A stretch of DNA of 64,000 nucleotides from Gymnorhina tibicen (Eukaryota > Chordata > Aves > Passeriformes > Artamidae). Positions 49,541 to 61,245 of this stretch are shown here, in pieces; position 1 is the stretch's first letter, and each line of letters starts with the position of its first letter. The translations under genes were made by a program, and so were the position numbers. The notes under the pieces were generated by a model that ran no database searches, was not told where the DNA came from, and was given only the letters and a program-made list of their open reading frames with translations. The stretch spans positions 1-64,000 of the forward strand of contig VXAZ01005707.1 in NCBI GenBank assembly GCA_013399875.1. The letters run 5' to 3'.

Positions 49541-50870
49541 GCATATTATATATTTGAAATAGCATGCAGCTATTCTATCTGTACCTGAGTACTAGTGTTT
49601 CTCCTCCATTTTAGATGCATGTAGAGCGTATTCCTGTTGCTCTTTATGTTAATGCAAATCCTTACAGATCCAAGTAAATTGCTGCATATTGTAAACTTAG
49701 TCACAATAAATGTTTGCGGGATCATGCCTTAGCATATAAACCAGTACTTAGTATTATTTGCCCTTAGTCATAGCACAACATGCCATGTGTGTAGTTTTAT
49801 TTCGGTAATGCACTGTGTCACATTCCCAAGCAGTGGAGTTGCATCAACACAGGTGGGAGAAAAAAAATAAAAGGAACTATTCTCTTCCACGCAAATGTTA
49901 GGATAACAGTAATATTCTGAAAATAAGGTACTGAAAATAGGAAGCATTGCTATACAAGTTATTAAAACACAATTGATACTTAAAATACTACCTAGATTCA
50001 TTGTAGTCCTTTTAAACTAGTATCTGATAAAAGAATGTAATCGCAGTACAACCAGGAGGAAAACAAAAGAGACTTGATAAAAGTGTAGAGCTGTTAGAAA
50101 ATGAGATGTGTTAAATTTCATATTTGTGTGTATGAGACAAACGTGTTTTGTTAAACAGCAAAGTCCTTTTATTTAAATAATTGAATGCTAAAAAAGTAAA
50201 AGCTACTACTGTAGTGCAGTGGGTTATCTATCCCCTAATCGGTTTCCTACAGTGTGCTGAATACACTTTTATTGATTTGGTTCTGCCTTCAAAAGAAGCC
50301 TTTGGGTACTTCAGGAACAATTCTTATAGCTGGTGTCATCTATAACACTTCAGTGTTACAATGACTCTGTTTTCTCTGAATGGTGTGTATGCGTCTTGTT
50401 TCCACAGACATTTTTATGATAAAACATCTTGGCATCAGCAAAACTTAAAATTAAAATAGGAATTGTTTTTAAAATTACCCGTATTCTGGATTTCACAAAC
50501 ATTTCCCAACCTCTTTTCATTAACATTTCCTAACCTTTTCCTTTCTCTTTTTATACCCCAGTGACTCATGAATTTTTTTTTTTGGCTTCAAAGGGCAACT
50601 TTCAATCTGAAGGAGTAAGAACACCCTCCACACACAGAAGGAATTCATCTTTTTTTGAATAGTTGCTATATTCTTCAAAAAGAAGTGGATTTGAATTTCC
50701 ACAATAAATACAGAAATTTAGATTCAGTTTTCTATACTGTGGAGGCTGACTATGAAATAATGGTCACCGTACTTCAAGAAAGTTTCATTTTCTTTGCTGA
50801 TTTTGATAGCATAGGGTTAAAATCTTTTAAGATTGTAGTAGCTTGGATAGGCTTTGAATAAGCATTGTTT
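49541..50870. other. Unique AT-rich sequence up to assembly gap
   Basis: No gene or repeat was recognised. The last bases before the gap read AAGCATTGTTT. Confidence 0.6.
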
Positions 50871-50976
50871 NNNNNNNNNNNNNNNNNNNNNNNNNNNNNN
50901 NNNNNNNNNNNNNNNNNNNNNNNNNNNNNNNNNNNNNNNNNNNNNNNNNNNNNNNNNNNNNNNNNNNNNNNNNNNN
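50871..50976. other. Assembly gap, 106 Ns
   Basis: A run of N directly followed by LTR R/U5-like sequence. The true length of missing sequence is unknown and the N count may be only an estimate. Open frames spanning it are artefacts. Confidence 1.
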
Positions 50977-51071
50977 GGAATCAGATTTGGGTCTGTACCC
51001 CGATTCCCAGAGCTCTTCAATAAAAGCACCTGCATATAATCACACCGTGATTATGTGTTTCTACGCTAACA
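50977..51071 (+). mobile_element. 3' end of an LTR exposed beside the gap
   Basis: AATAAA at 51019-51024 is followed by a perfect 8-bp stem (ATAATCAC/GTGATTAT at 51036-51043 and 51047-51054, 3-base loop). GTGTTTCTACGCTAACA then gives a U5-like 3' border ending in CA. The terminal TAACAATTTTA also occurs at the end of the LTR at 1-288, suggesting related families and a border that may extend to about 51078. The rest of the LTR, and perhaps a provirus, would lie in the gap. Confidence 0.6.
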
Positions 51072-51078
51072 ATTTTAC

Positions 51079-52098
51079 AGTACAACCTTGGCTAATGTAA
51101 ATGCAGAGCCTGAAGACTCTGAACTTATGAAACTTGAAGAATAGCAATAAAAAAATTTATAGAATCATCTTGACATGGCATCTGAGATTTGGTCCTTGCA
51201 GACAGAGCAAGAAGCATCATGCCAGAACCAGGTACCACATGAAAAGAAATCTCTCCATGGAGCTTGGAAAGTGAAAGCTGGGGAAGGACATGAAAAGAAA
51301 AACACATTGTAAAGGCTGAAGGTGAAGCAACAGCAGCATAGGACTGTCTTTACAGAAAAATACTTTAGAATGGAATGGGTTGAGCCTGCGGCTTAAATCC
51401 CCTTGAAAAGGATGTAGATCTAAGCTGGTATACACTTTGTTACGGGACTGAGTACAACACAGCTGAAACAACCCTCACAAAAAAGCTTAGCGAGCATGAA
51501 GGTGAACGGATTATGTGGAAAGATAGCTGCGTTTTACTGAGTATGGGAATGATATACATTGTATATATTATATCGGAATCATATGCACGCAAGAATGGAT
51601 ATACAAACAGGGGGATTGTCTTAATTGCACTGGAGTAGATATAAAGTGGAGTGATCTTGTTTAGAAAAGCCAGCATATACTGTATAATTGCATTGAAACC
51701 ACTACCACAACGTGTAGGAAACTAAGACACAGCTGGCCTCCTGCTGAGAAAGGAACAGAGTCTTACTTCTATTTACTCTTTTTTGAGTGTCATAAAGATA
51801 CTTGTCACAGCTTTCAGTCAGGGACAGCCACCTTTGTTTCTATGCTTTCTATCACAACATAATTCTCTATCAGATTTTTCTGTGTTCTCTATTACAGTGT
51901 AATTCTCAGATTTATCACCATTTTCCTTCTCGGGTCTGTAACTTCTCAGCACACAGTCCTGTAAACGTCTACACCCTTCGTTTGAAAAACTTACAGAGTA
52001 TAGTTGGACAATTCTTGTATTAAGCTACATTTGTGGGACTGAGATCTGATCTTACAGACGTTTGGTTATGAACATGAAAAGTTTCTTTCATACCTCAG
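51079..52098. other. Unique AT-rich sequence
   Basis: No coding exon or repeat family was recognised. Open frames of 60-84 codons lack features. Confidence 0.55.
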
Positions 52099-52232
52099 GC
52101 AGCCACAGGTAGGGCCAGTCTGGGTTTCTGGGAGCTCTAGGCAAGGCCCAGGTCACTCCTGCAGGCTGCAGCACTCCTGAGTCAGATGCTAATGCGTTAA
52201 ACAACAATCCCTGCCTGGGAAGGCCCTACCAG
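52099..52232 (+). ncRNA. Possible non-coding exon (134 bp) with strong splice sites
   Basis: Preceded by a good polypyrimidine tract and acceptor (GTTTCTTTCATACCTCAG, AG at 52097-52098). Followed by a consensus donor (ACCAG|GTAAGTGA, GT at 52233). The enclosed segment is clearly GC-richer than its surroundings. All three plus-strand frames contain stops, so it would be an lncRNA or UTR exon rather than coding. No partner exon was identified. It may also be an unrecognised repeat. Confidence 0.3.
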
Positions 52233-55200
52233 GTAAGTGATTAAAGCAGGGGATGAGGAAAAAATCTCACACATATGGAAAGACTAACCCACGGGTCACG
52301 TGCACAGAAAGGTTAGCAGAGACAGATGTACACTCAAAATGCCTTGCTTTCTAGCCCAGTGATATAATTAGCTTTTACTGCAGCACAGTAATGTGCTGGA
52401 GATGCGGTCAGACGTCTGCTTTTCCACTTACTAGCTCGACATCTCCTGCTTTTACTCTTGAACTTCTTGTTATTCTGTAATTCAACACCTTGGTTACAAG
52501 CTGTCCTCTTAAATTAATCAGGCTTCAAATTTTTTTGTAATTATTTTGAAAGTTTGATTGAGTTTTAAATATTAATATACAAATTCATAAAATTTATAAA
52601 ACCATATCTGATTAAAATTGTCAGTTTCACACAGTAATTTATGATCATGCCACACTGTCTGCATATGGATATACAGCAACGTAGGAAATGTGTATGGAAA
52701 TATTTTCTCATCTTCCTCATTAAGAGGTTCAGTTACTGGTCTGCAGCCTGTGACATGTCTAAACCGTTTTTTTCCAAATTTGTCATGTGTCAAAAATATT
52801 TATGATGTTTCCATCTTCATTCAAAGATCAACAGATTATCCCATGAGGAGTTGTCTGTGCTACTCCCTTTGGTCTGCCTCAGTTCCTCACATTCATATAT
52901 TCATTCAGGCCCAAAGCACTTCTAAAATATTATATATTAACAGAGAGACGTGTCACACACTTCAGAAGGATTTGAGACTGGTATTTCAAGTGTGTATTTT
53001 GACTTCCAAAGAGTATAAAACTGTATGTATTAAACATTAGAGATGGAGCAGAACTTGAAAGTCTGAACTGTCTCAAAGCTCATGACTTTTCAAGATTCTG
53101 ACATCAGTTAGTTTCTGATAGATTAGTAACTCTTTCCAACCCAGAAGATGTAAGCAAACTAGGGGTTTATGTGAGATACAAGAGCCAGGTACAAAATTTA
53201 TATATTTAATTTTACCATTTTGGAAAGTTCAGCAAGCTTTTTTTTTTTATCTCCTGAGCTCCTTCCTTTTAAAATAGTAATAATGTATTTATTGAGAATT
53301 AAAATGAGAATTCAATGATATAAAATGTTGTCAGCTCTTTTCCATTTTTAACTCACTTTGCACATTGAAAAAGTAGAGCCTCAGATTCCTGCTGAGAAAT
53401 TTTTCCCTTCAAGTAATAAAAAACACAGTTTTTTTACTTAGATGTGTAGTCTATAGTAAAGAAATAACACAGAGTCACAGACTACATTAACAGTGCACAC
53501 AATGTGGTAGGATATAAATTAAACAGACTAAAACACCAGCAAGGGGCTGATTAGGTCTTCAGAGGCTTTCATCATACTTCTCTAAGCAGGGTTAGCAAGG
53601 GACGGTACGGACATATTTATTTTGTGTCTCCTCTAAAATATAAGGACAACTTAATAAAACCCCATCTTGTTGTACTTCACTAGCACTTAAAGAGCTTCAT
53701 TCCATGTGTCCATGGAAAACACCAAAACTGCAAAGTTTTAGATTAGTTTCTAGAAGCTTTGGTATATTTCCTACTCTCTCCTAACCTTTCAGCATCAGTA
53801 GGTGTAAACCACTGTCTTAATTTCCATATTATATCAAAACCGTTGTTTGTTCAAAATGTTATGGAGGAAAGTAAATTTCACATTACTACTGCATTTTCCA
53901 GCACTTCACAGGTGTCAGCAGGGAGAGAAATTCAATACAGAACTGCTGTGTGGCTACAGTCCTGTATTTCTATTGATAAAACTTCATACAGTATTGTCAG
54001 AAGGAAAAAGACTTCACCTAAGAAGCTTATCAGTAAACTATAATCTCAAATAAGCAGAATTTATTAATGAGTCTTCCCTACACTGCAAGATGACTGGCAC
54101 TACCAGACCAGTTTAGGGCTCTTATCATTAACTCTAGACTGACACTGTATAGAATAAAACCTGCACACACCCTTCGATTCAATGCTATGGAATCAGTAAA
54201 TTTCACACAGCTGTCCCCATCCAGCCTTCATTCCACAATTTTGATATTAATAATTCTATGAACCCCAGTGAAAACTTCAAAATCCAAGTGATATTATTCT
54301 GAAGTATCTTAAAATGGCACAAGTGATGGGTAAAGATCACCTGTGTGTTTTGGGCACCCCACATGTGTCTGTACCTTCCTCATTCTTCCCCGAATGCAAT
54401 ACATCTACGCATGGACATGGACTAGAGGTGACATTTTTTCTGGATTGTGACCCACTTCAGTGGACAGACTCTCCAAAAAAGTGCTGCTGGGACACTAGGC
54501 ATCTGACCCATTTACCACCCAAAATGAAGGCAGAAAGGAAAACAAGGGTGTAATAAGTGAATTTATAGTCTGACCAGCACCCCAAACCATGCAAAGCAAG
54601 CATTAGAAGTGTCATTAGAATAAAGACTTTCTTTCTGTTGATTTTTAAAAAGCAACCAAACAACCAAACAAAAAAATACCCAAAAAAAAACCCAAACCCA
54701 AACCCCCAAAGATCACACTAGTCAGAACAGAAAACTATAAAAGGAATTCCAGCACATTTTTTTTCCTACAATAACTCAATCTTCTTTAAAGCAGTATATT
54801 GACACATTTCAAAATAAATAAATCCAAGAAAATTTAGAAGAGAGAAGCAAAAAATCTCAAGCATGTGGTAGAGAAAAAAAGCACTCAGGATATCTGAAGA
54901 AAGATTAGGATAACAAGGTGTGTTTATTTTAGTGAAAAAAACCCCATGTCTCGATGTTAACGTCTACCAACACATAAAGGGATGATATACAGAAGAAAAG
55001 GATCAATTATTCTCATTAGCTAAAAACAACAAAAGAAGATGTAGAAGGCTTAGCTGCAGGTGGCATATTTTAAGTTAAACATTTGGGCCAAACCAGTGTG
55101 TCTGAAAACTGATAAGCAGGGTAGGAAAAGGTTGTTGAAAGGCTGTGGTTTAGGCTTAACTTGACATTATTGAGACTAGTTTGCAAATAATTATACGTTT

Positions 55201-58200
55201 TGGAATGAAGATTGGCCAAGATGTTCCAATAAGCCTGCCTTTCACACAGCTGATTCACTGTTTGCAGTATCTACAGTTGCTTGAAGAGAGAAGATGGATA
55301 TTGAAGGGGAAGTTAATATTGGGAAAAGAAACAATGGCAGTACAAGGTAGAATCAGTACGGATATTTCAAAATTTCCAGCAGTTCTGCTTAAGAGAAGAT
55401 CTTTTCTTCTGAATCTGTATCAGATCATATGTATAAAATAATAGAGGTCCAGTATCCACAAAGCACCCAAGTATAGTTTATCAGTCACAGTATTAAAATG
55501 ATAAACTGTTCTCAGCTTTCAAATTATTAAAAAGCTGTATTGCTAGGATCAGAAACCCTGCTAACATCAGAAGTACCTAATCAACACCAGGCTCCTTATC
55601 TGCACTTAATACAGTAAATTATCAGACAATTTGAAGGTTACCTTGCTGTCAACGTTTTCAGCTGCTTGGTTTCCTTGTCAGGGGCACCCAGGTTAAAAAT
55701 ATTTTGTTTTTTTTTTTAACAAGTACTTCAAGTAAACTAGAAAGAATGAAGAATATGCTGATAATTGACTTGCAGCTTCAAGTAGCTGCTCTAGAAATTT
55801 ACTTTCATTTCACTGGCTACATGAACCGTGTATTAAGTATAATTATATTTCTCTGCATTAGGTGTTGTACATCAGCTGCTGTGGATGGATAACAGTCTAC
55901 TCTTCAGCGTTTGCCTAGCTATAAAGACTGGAATAATTGTCATCTAATTTGTAGCTCATATTGTTCAACCAGGCAACATAAAGAAGGCTCTCAAACTGTA
56001 AAGGCAGTACTAAAATCATATAAACACACATAACATGAGACAGGGAAAAAATCTTATGGCTCTCCCACTGACTTTGTCTAGGATACACAACTGTTCCTAT
56101 CTGCTAGATATGCAAAACCTATAAAACCTATAAAAAAAAGTTCAACTGTTGTTTGTAAAACTTGAAGCCTTAATTCAGACCTTAAGCTGTTTTCTGCTGC
56201 TGTTTTCAATATGCCAATTATACTTCTCTGAGAAACTGAGTGTTGCATGCCAGACAGGGAGACAGCCAGAAGGCAAACTGTAATAGAGATCCAAAGTTTG
56301 CTAAATGAACCTTAGCAGTGGCGAGTTAGTTTTCTAAATTCTTTTTCTCACTCTGGGATAAGGAAGGAGAATGAGGAAGCTACTCTACAAGGCAGCAAGA
56401 ACAGCATTGTGAAAACCAGTAACACTCGAGTATATAAATTTATATAAGTACAGCAGAAAAGGACAACTTATCAATAGGAATTTATTACACTTTAATGGTA
56501 AGGAAAAAGTCTTGATCTTAAGATGTCTGTTGTCCTATATTTTTTTTCCTCCCTACCCTTGTTTTAAAATCATCAGGATTGGTACTGTAGTTGCATACGC
56601 AAAGAAAAAACACAGGTTTGAGTAGTAACTCATGAAGATTCATTTTCCATTCAAGGTGCCTTACCAAAGAACACATATTCAATTATTTGTGTTTGTATGC
56701 AGTATCACGCCTCACAGGTAGGCTGCATTTTCAAGACATTCGCAAATTGCTACATATGTATGTAGGCATATTTAAAGAAATACTTCAATGCAATAGATTT
56801 GTCCCTAACAGCAGCAACAAAACAGTCAAAATAATGTCATTTGGACATGGAATGACTGAAACTATTTCATACAGCTACCTTGCTTTTCTCTCTTTTGTTG
56901 CTCTAATCATCACCTTTCTCTCCTTTTTCCGCTTTGCTTCTCCTACAGCTTACTTCTATTACTCCATCACCCAGTCACCTCATATGAAGAAAGCCAAGTA
57001 GTGAACTTAGAGTGCACTTTCCCATTCCTTTGCCCGCAAACACACTTCTGCCTCCTCCTCTCAGCTCTTGCTTCAGTTATCTCCACAACACTTCTCCAAC
57101 GGGCCTTCCTTTGTTAGTAGCTCTGAAGATGGTTCATATAACAAGCAACAGGAAATTGTGTAAAACAACCACCACCGTATCTCTAAAGGTGAAAGGTCTA
57201 CTGCACCTTCATCTAAGTTCAAGAAAGAACCTAAGAAAAGTCTTTTAGTGCCCAGTGAAACCGTGATAACAATCAGCATACAGTGGTATACCACAATGAC
57301 AAGATATACTGTGCCACTATTAAAGATGAGTCAACACCCTGGCTGCCCCTCTGCCTCCAATCCCCAGAAAAGCTATTTCACCACCTCTGCCAAGAATGAG
57401 ACCTCCCTAGTTCAGGATTTTGCCTCAGATTTATTCACCAGTTTGACGGTCATACACCTCTGCTGATCCAAAGAAACTGAAAATAGATAATCCCTAAATT
57501 GTTAAATTCCTCTTGTTCTTAGGGAGGAAAACTGATTTTAAAGTGAGTACAAGAACTTCTCATCAAGAAAAGAGAAAATTAAGGGGCTGGCTATATTTGT
57601 CTTCTCTGAGCTGCCATTGAGGCTCCCCTGATAAATATGTTGTTTATAGACAATTAGTCATCTGACAGATACTTTTATAAGTAGCCAGTAAACATGTACT
57701 GTATGTAATTGATCATCCATAATAGTTTGTTATGTCTGGGGTGAGCCCAAACAGATGAAGCAAGGAGTATTGTAAACTGAAAACAAAGGTATGCTTCATC
57801 CTTATAATGCTTAATACACATTCAGAAGACTTGATTTGTAATTAATCATGGCAGTAATTTAAGTATAGCACCTAACAAAGTGACAGTAGGTGGAATGCAC
57901 AGAAAATGTCTTGTTAGTGGCATATTTCTATACAGATTATAGAAAGAAGAAAACAAATACACACACATTCCAAACATGAAGCAGAAGTAAGTTCAACACC
58001 TGCTTCAGAAAATGTGTTTTCTACATGTTGGGATTATGGAAACACAAGTGCACAAGTGGAGGGAGGTTGCTAGTTTTCCCACAGACAGATTGATGATGTT
58101 ATAGACATCCATGTTCAAAAGCACAAATTTACAATCAAAGTATAATAGCCGCATTAAAATTTAGATACAATAGATATATCTGGCCATAATCTTTTCTGTG

Positions 58201-60026
58201 AGGAAGTCGCATATCCGTTTGATACACCGTGACTGCTACTGGAATGCAAAAATCAGTGCACCAGAAGCCCATTTTTTTCTTTAGAATTCCTTAACAGGGT
58301 ATACTTAAGAAGTGCAGCAGCACTTCTCCATACAGAATTTCAGCTGTGTCAACCCTCAAGAGCTAAGGAGACCCAAATAAGTAGCTCCCTATCCTTTATC
58401 CAAGTATGAGAGAGACCCAGAATGCATTGCATTATTCTGTAAGATGTTTCAAGGGTATTTTTATCTATCAGAAGTGTACTACTTGAGTAACAAAACCAAA
58501 CAGTTCTTCAGGCTTCAAGTTTCTCTCATTTTATCTTACTGTATCTATAGAGAAAAGATGCCACCAAATAGCATACATATTCTCATTTAAAAAACCTTTG
58601 ACAAGCCCATTTTAGCCCTCCAAATATTTTTTACAGCTTATTTCTCCAAATTCTCTCCAGTTCTCAACAACTTTAGTGAACTGTAGTACCTGATACATTT
58701 TAACACACTAACAGTGGTCTCTCTAGTGCTTATTCTTATTCATATGCTTGGTTATCATTTTTTCTCCCCTACTTACCAAAACTGAAAAGAGAAGTTATTT
58801 GAGTGGTACTAGCTTGGGTAGATTTATGGTCTAACTGAGGTATACCTGAAAATTTATATGAAAGAGGCTTTAGGCCTCTAAGGAATTACAAGCCTTCCAT
58901 TCTCTCTAGAAGCCTTCTGTCTTCTCTGCACAAGACCATGCCCACAGTTGATGATGCAGTTTAGCTTCATGGCTACACCTGCAAAGAGTTACTTCTGGAG
59001 TTAAGTTTCTTCCACAGAACCCCCCTGACACCAGCAAACAGCCTCTTCTTTGTGACCACGCAGGAGAAAAGACAAATGTCTTCACAGGCTTTCAAACTCC
59101 AATCTGTTGGTAGATGGTTTTATACTGACTTACAAGTCAGCTATGTTTTAATACAAAGCATGTTGAGTATTATTGCACAACTCTAACTCGGAAATACATT
59201 GAAGCTAGTGTCAGTGAAGACCTGGGTAAGACCGTATGGTCTATGGTGTGTGTATTTTATGATTGCATAACACTGAGCAGTGTTTGGTAGATGCTGGCCA
59301 GGGTTCTGCACAGTGTGGTAAATTGTGCCTCTTTGGACTAGCCACAGATTATTTTTTATTTTCAAACATCATTTAATCAGGATCTTGTAGTTGTTTGGAA
59401 ATGAAGTTCCAGGCCTTTGGAGGTGAGATATTCTTTAGATACCTGCTCATATTTGCCTACACATCATATGGAGCATACTCTTGTGTGGTCTGGGTCATAT
59501 TCCTAAATTACTTGCAAATGTTAGGAATATTGCTTGGATTTTGTCTAAGAAATATCAAAATTAGTATTTTAACTACCCAAGAATCTTCAAGATACTGAGA
59601 AGTCATTGTAATAAGGGAGAGAACATCAGAGAAGGTAGCAAAGGTGTCATTCTGTATTTCCTCCACAAAAAACTTCTCAGAGGAAGAAGTATTTGTTAAT
59701 TGTTTCCATGAGACAGTACTGGAAGTACACTAATGGATTCAGTACAGAGCCCAAATACCAGATTAAGCTTGAGGTCAGTATTTTAAAAACAAATTTCTCA
59801 GGCAAAACATCACTAACGACTACAGAGCACAGCAAACTGCAAAAGCCGACAGCAATCTTTAACGTGTACAGCAAAATACCCAAGCACAATGCAAACCAAA
59901 TAAATATTGAGAACAGATGAATCAATATCGTGACCTGAAATCATTAACAGACAAAAATCCCTTCTAATACGCTCTGCTAAATCTGTTATTATCTCAAACC
60001 CTTCAAAACAGAGTGCCAAAAAAGAC
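52233..60026. other. Unique AT-rich sequence, no gene supported
   Basis: About 7.8 kb with no recognised repeat family apart from an A/C-rich stretch at 54653-54710. The longest open frame (56687-57001, +, 104 codons) has hydrophobic runs but no recognisable domain. An open frame at 59677-59925 (-) contains an NPLVY motif but is not a receptor gene (see rejected items). Confidence 0.6.
54653..54710. repeat. A/C-rich simple repeat
   Basis: AACCAAAC, CCCAAA and AAACCCAAACCC units with variable spacing. It resembles low-complexity DNA, not the vertebrate telomere repeat (CCCTAA)n. Confidence 0.85.
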
Positions 60027-60595
60027 TGTTATGTCTTACATGACATTACCCAGCCAGCAACTAAGCCCCACATGGCCACTTGATCACTCCCCCACCAGCA
60101 AAAGGATTGGAGGGAGAGGAAGCTGGGGGAGTAGAGAAGAGATTTGGAAGAGTGAGAAGTGAGAAAACTCATGGTTTGAGATAACAGTAGCTTAATAATT
60201 GAAATAAAATAATAATAGTAACAAAATGCAATGAAAAGGAAAATAAAGCATGCAAATAGAGAACTGCTCACCATTAACAACCTGATGCCCAGTCATTCCC
60301 TGAGCAGTGGCCCCCCCAGTCAATCTTCTCCCTTGTTTTAAATGCTGAATGGCACTGTATGGTCTTGAATATCCCTTGGGTCAGCTGCCCCATCTGCTTC
60401 CCCTTTCCAGTGTCTTGTGCCCCAGAATTCTCAGTGCGGGGTGAGGTGAAAAGGCTTGATTCTTGTTCGAGCGCAGCTCAGCAATAACAAAAACATCCCT
60501 TTACTATCAACCCTATGTTCAGCACAAATCCAAAACACAGCCCCACAGCAGCCACTCTGAAGAAAATTAACTAATCTCCCAGCCAAAACCAGCAC
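60027..60595 (-). mobile_element. Solo LTR, older diverged relative of the ERVL-like family
   Basis: About 569 bp. The plus strand begins TGTTATGTC...ACCCAGCCAGCAACTAAGCC and ends CAGCCAAAACCAGCACA. Shared blocks with the 47278-47875 copy include AACTCATGGTTTGAGATAA, GCTCAGCAATAACAAAAACA, CTATCAACCCTATGTTCAGC and ACAAATCCAAAACACAGCCC, in the same order and strand. It is visibly more diverged, with an AT-rich expansion (AATAAAATAATAATAG) around 60200 and a run of C at 60310. The flanks do not show a clear target duplication, so the ends are approximate. Confidence 0.75.
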
Positions 60596-60868
60596 AATTT
60601 CATTCTCTGAGTTTTTATGAACATAATGAGAAGTGTCATCTTGAAAATGTCAAAGAATAATTTTTTATACACAATGTAAAAAGTCTGTAATTAAAATGCA
60701 GGTAACAGTTGACACCAGATACAAGACTTAGAAAGTATGGGCAAATGGAGACCTTTTGGCCTTGCTTTTATGTGTCTGTGTTTCTAGTAGTAACGAGATA
60801 ATTTCTATATTTTATAGCAATATCACAAGCCACAGGATAATCTTAGCCAATTAGTCTGTAAGCAAATA
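60596..60868. other. Unique AT-rich spacer
   Basis: Nothing was recognised between the LTR and the CR1. Confidence 0.6.
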
Positions 60869-61245
60869 CAGAATCACAGAATCAGAGAATCAGCTAGGTT
60901 GAAAAAGATCTTTGAGATCACTGAGGCCAACTTAACACCGCCTAACACATCTTGTTCAACTAGCCCATGGCACTGAGTGCCACATCCAGTCTTTTTTTAA
61001 ACACCTCCTGGGACAGTGACTCCACCACCTCCCTGGGCAGCCCATTCCAATGCCCAGTCACCTCTCTGTCAAGAAATTCCTCCTAATGTCCAACATAAAC
61101 CTCTCCTGGTGAAGCTCAAGACTGTGTCCTCTTGTCCTGTTGCTGGTTGTCTGGGGGAAGAGACCAGCCTTCACCTGGTTACAACCTCCTTTCAGAGAGT
61201 TGTAGAGAGTGATAAGGTCTCCCCCAAGCATTTCAGCCTTTTTTA
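60869..61245 (-). mobile_element. CR1 LINE 3' region, about 375 bp
   Basis: On the plus strand it starts with reversed octamer repeats (ACAGAATCACAGAATCAGAG). It continues through TAGGTTGAAAAAGATCTTTG, GAGATCACTGAGGCCAACTT, AACACCTCCTGGGACAGTGA, CTCCACCACCTCCCTGGGCA, GCCCATTCCAATGCC and AATTCCTCCTAATGTCCAAC, the well-known CR1 3' landmarks in order. It ends near CTCCCCCAAGCATTTCAGCC and TTTTAGGCACCG. It is 5'-truncated and relatively well preserved. Open frame 61016-61246 is antisense to it and spurious. Confidence 0.95.

Noticed and set aside
54690..54707. CCCAAACCCAAACCCCC telomere-like run
   Set aside because: The unit is not the vertebrate CCCTAA repeat, and the context is low-complexity A/C DNA.
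59677..59925. Minus-strand open frame with VLNPLVY, reminiscent of receptor TM7 (NPxxY)
   Set aside because: No other olfactory or GPCR landmarks precede it at the right spacing. A short hydrophobic AT-rich frame easily yields such a motif.
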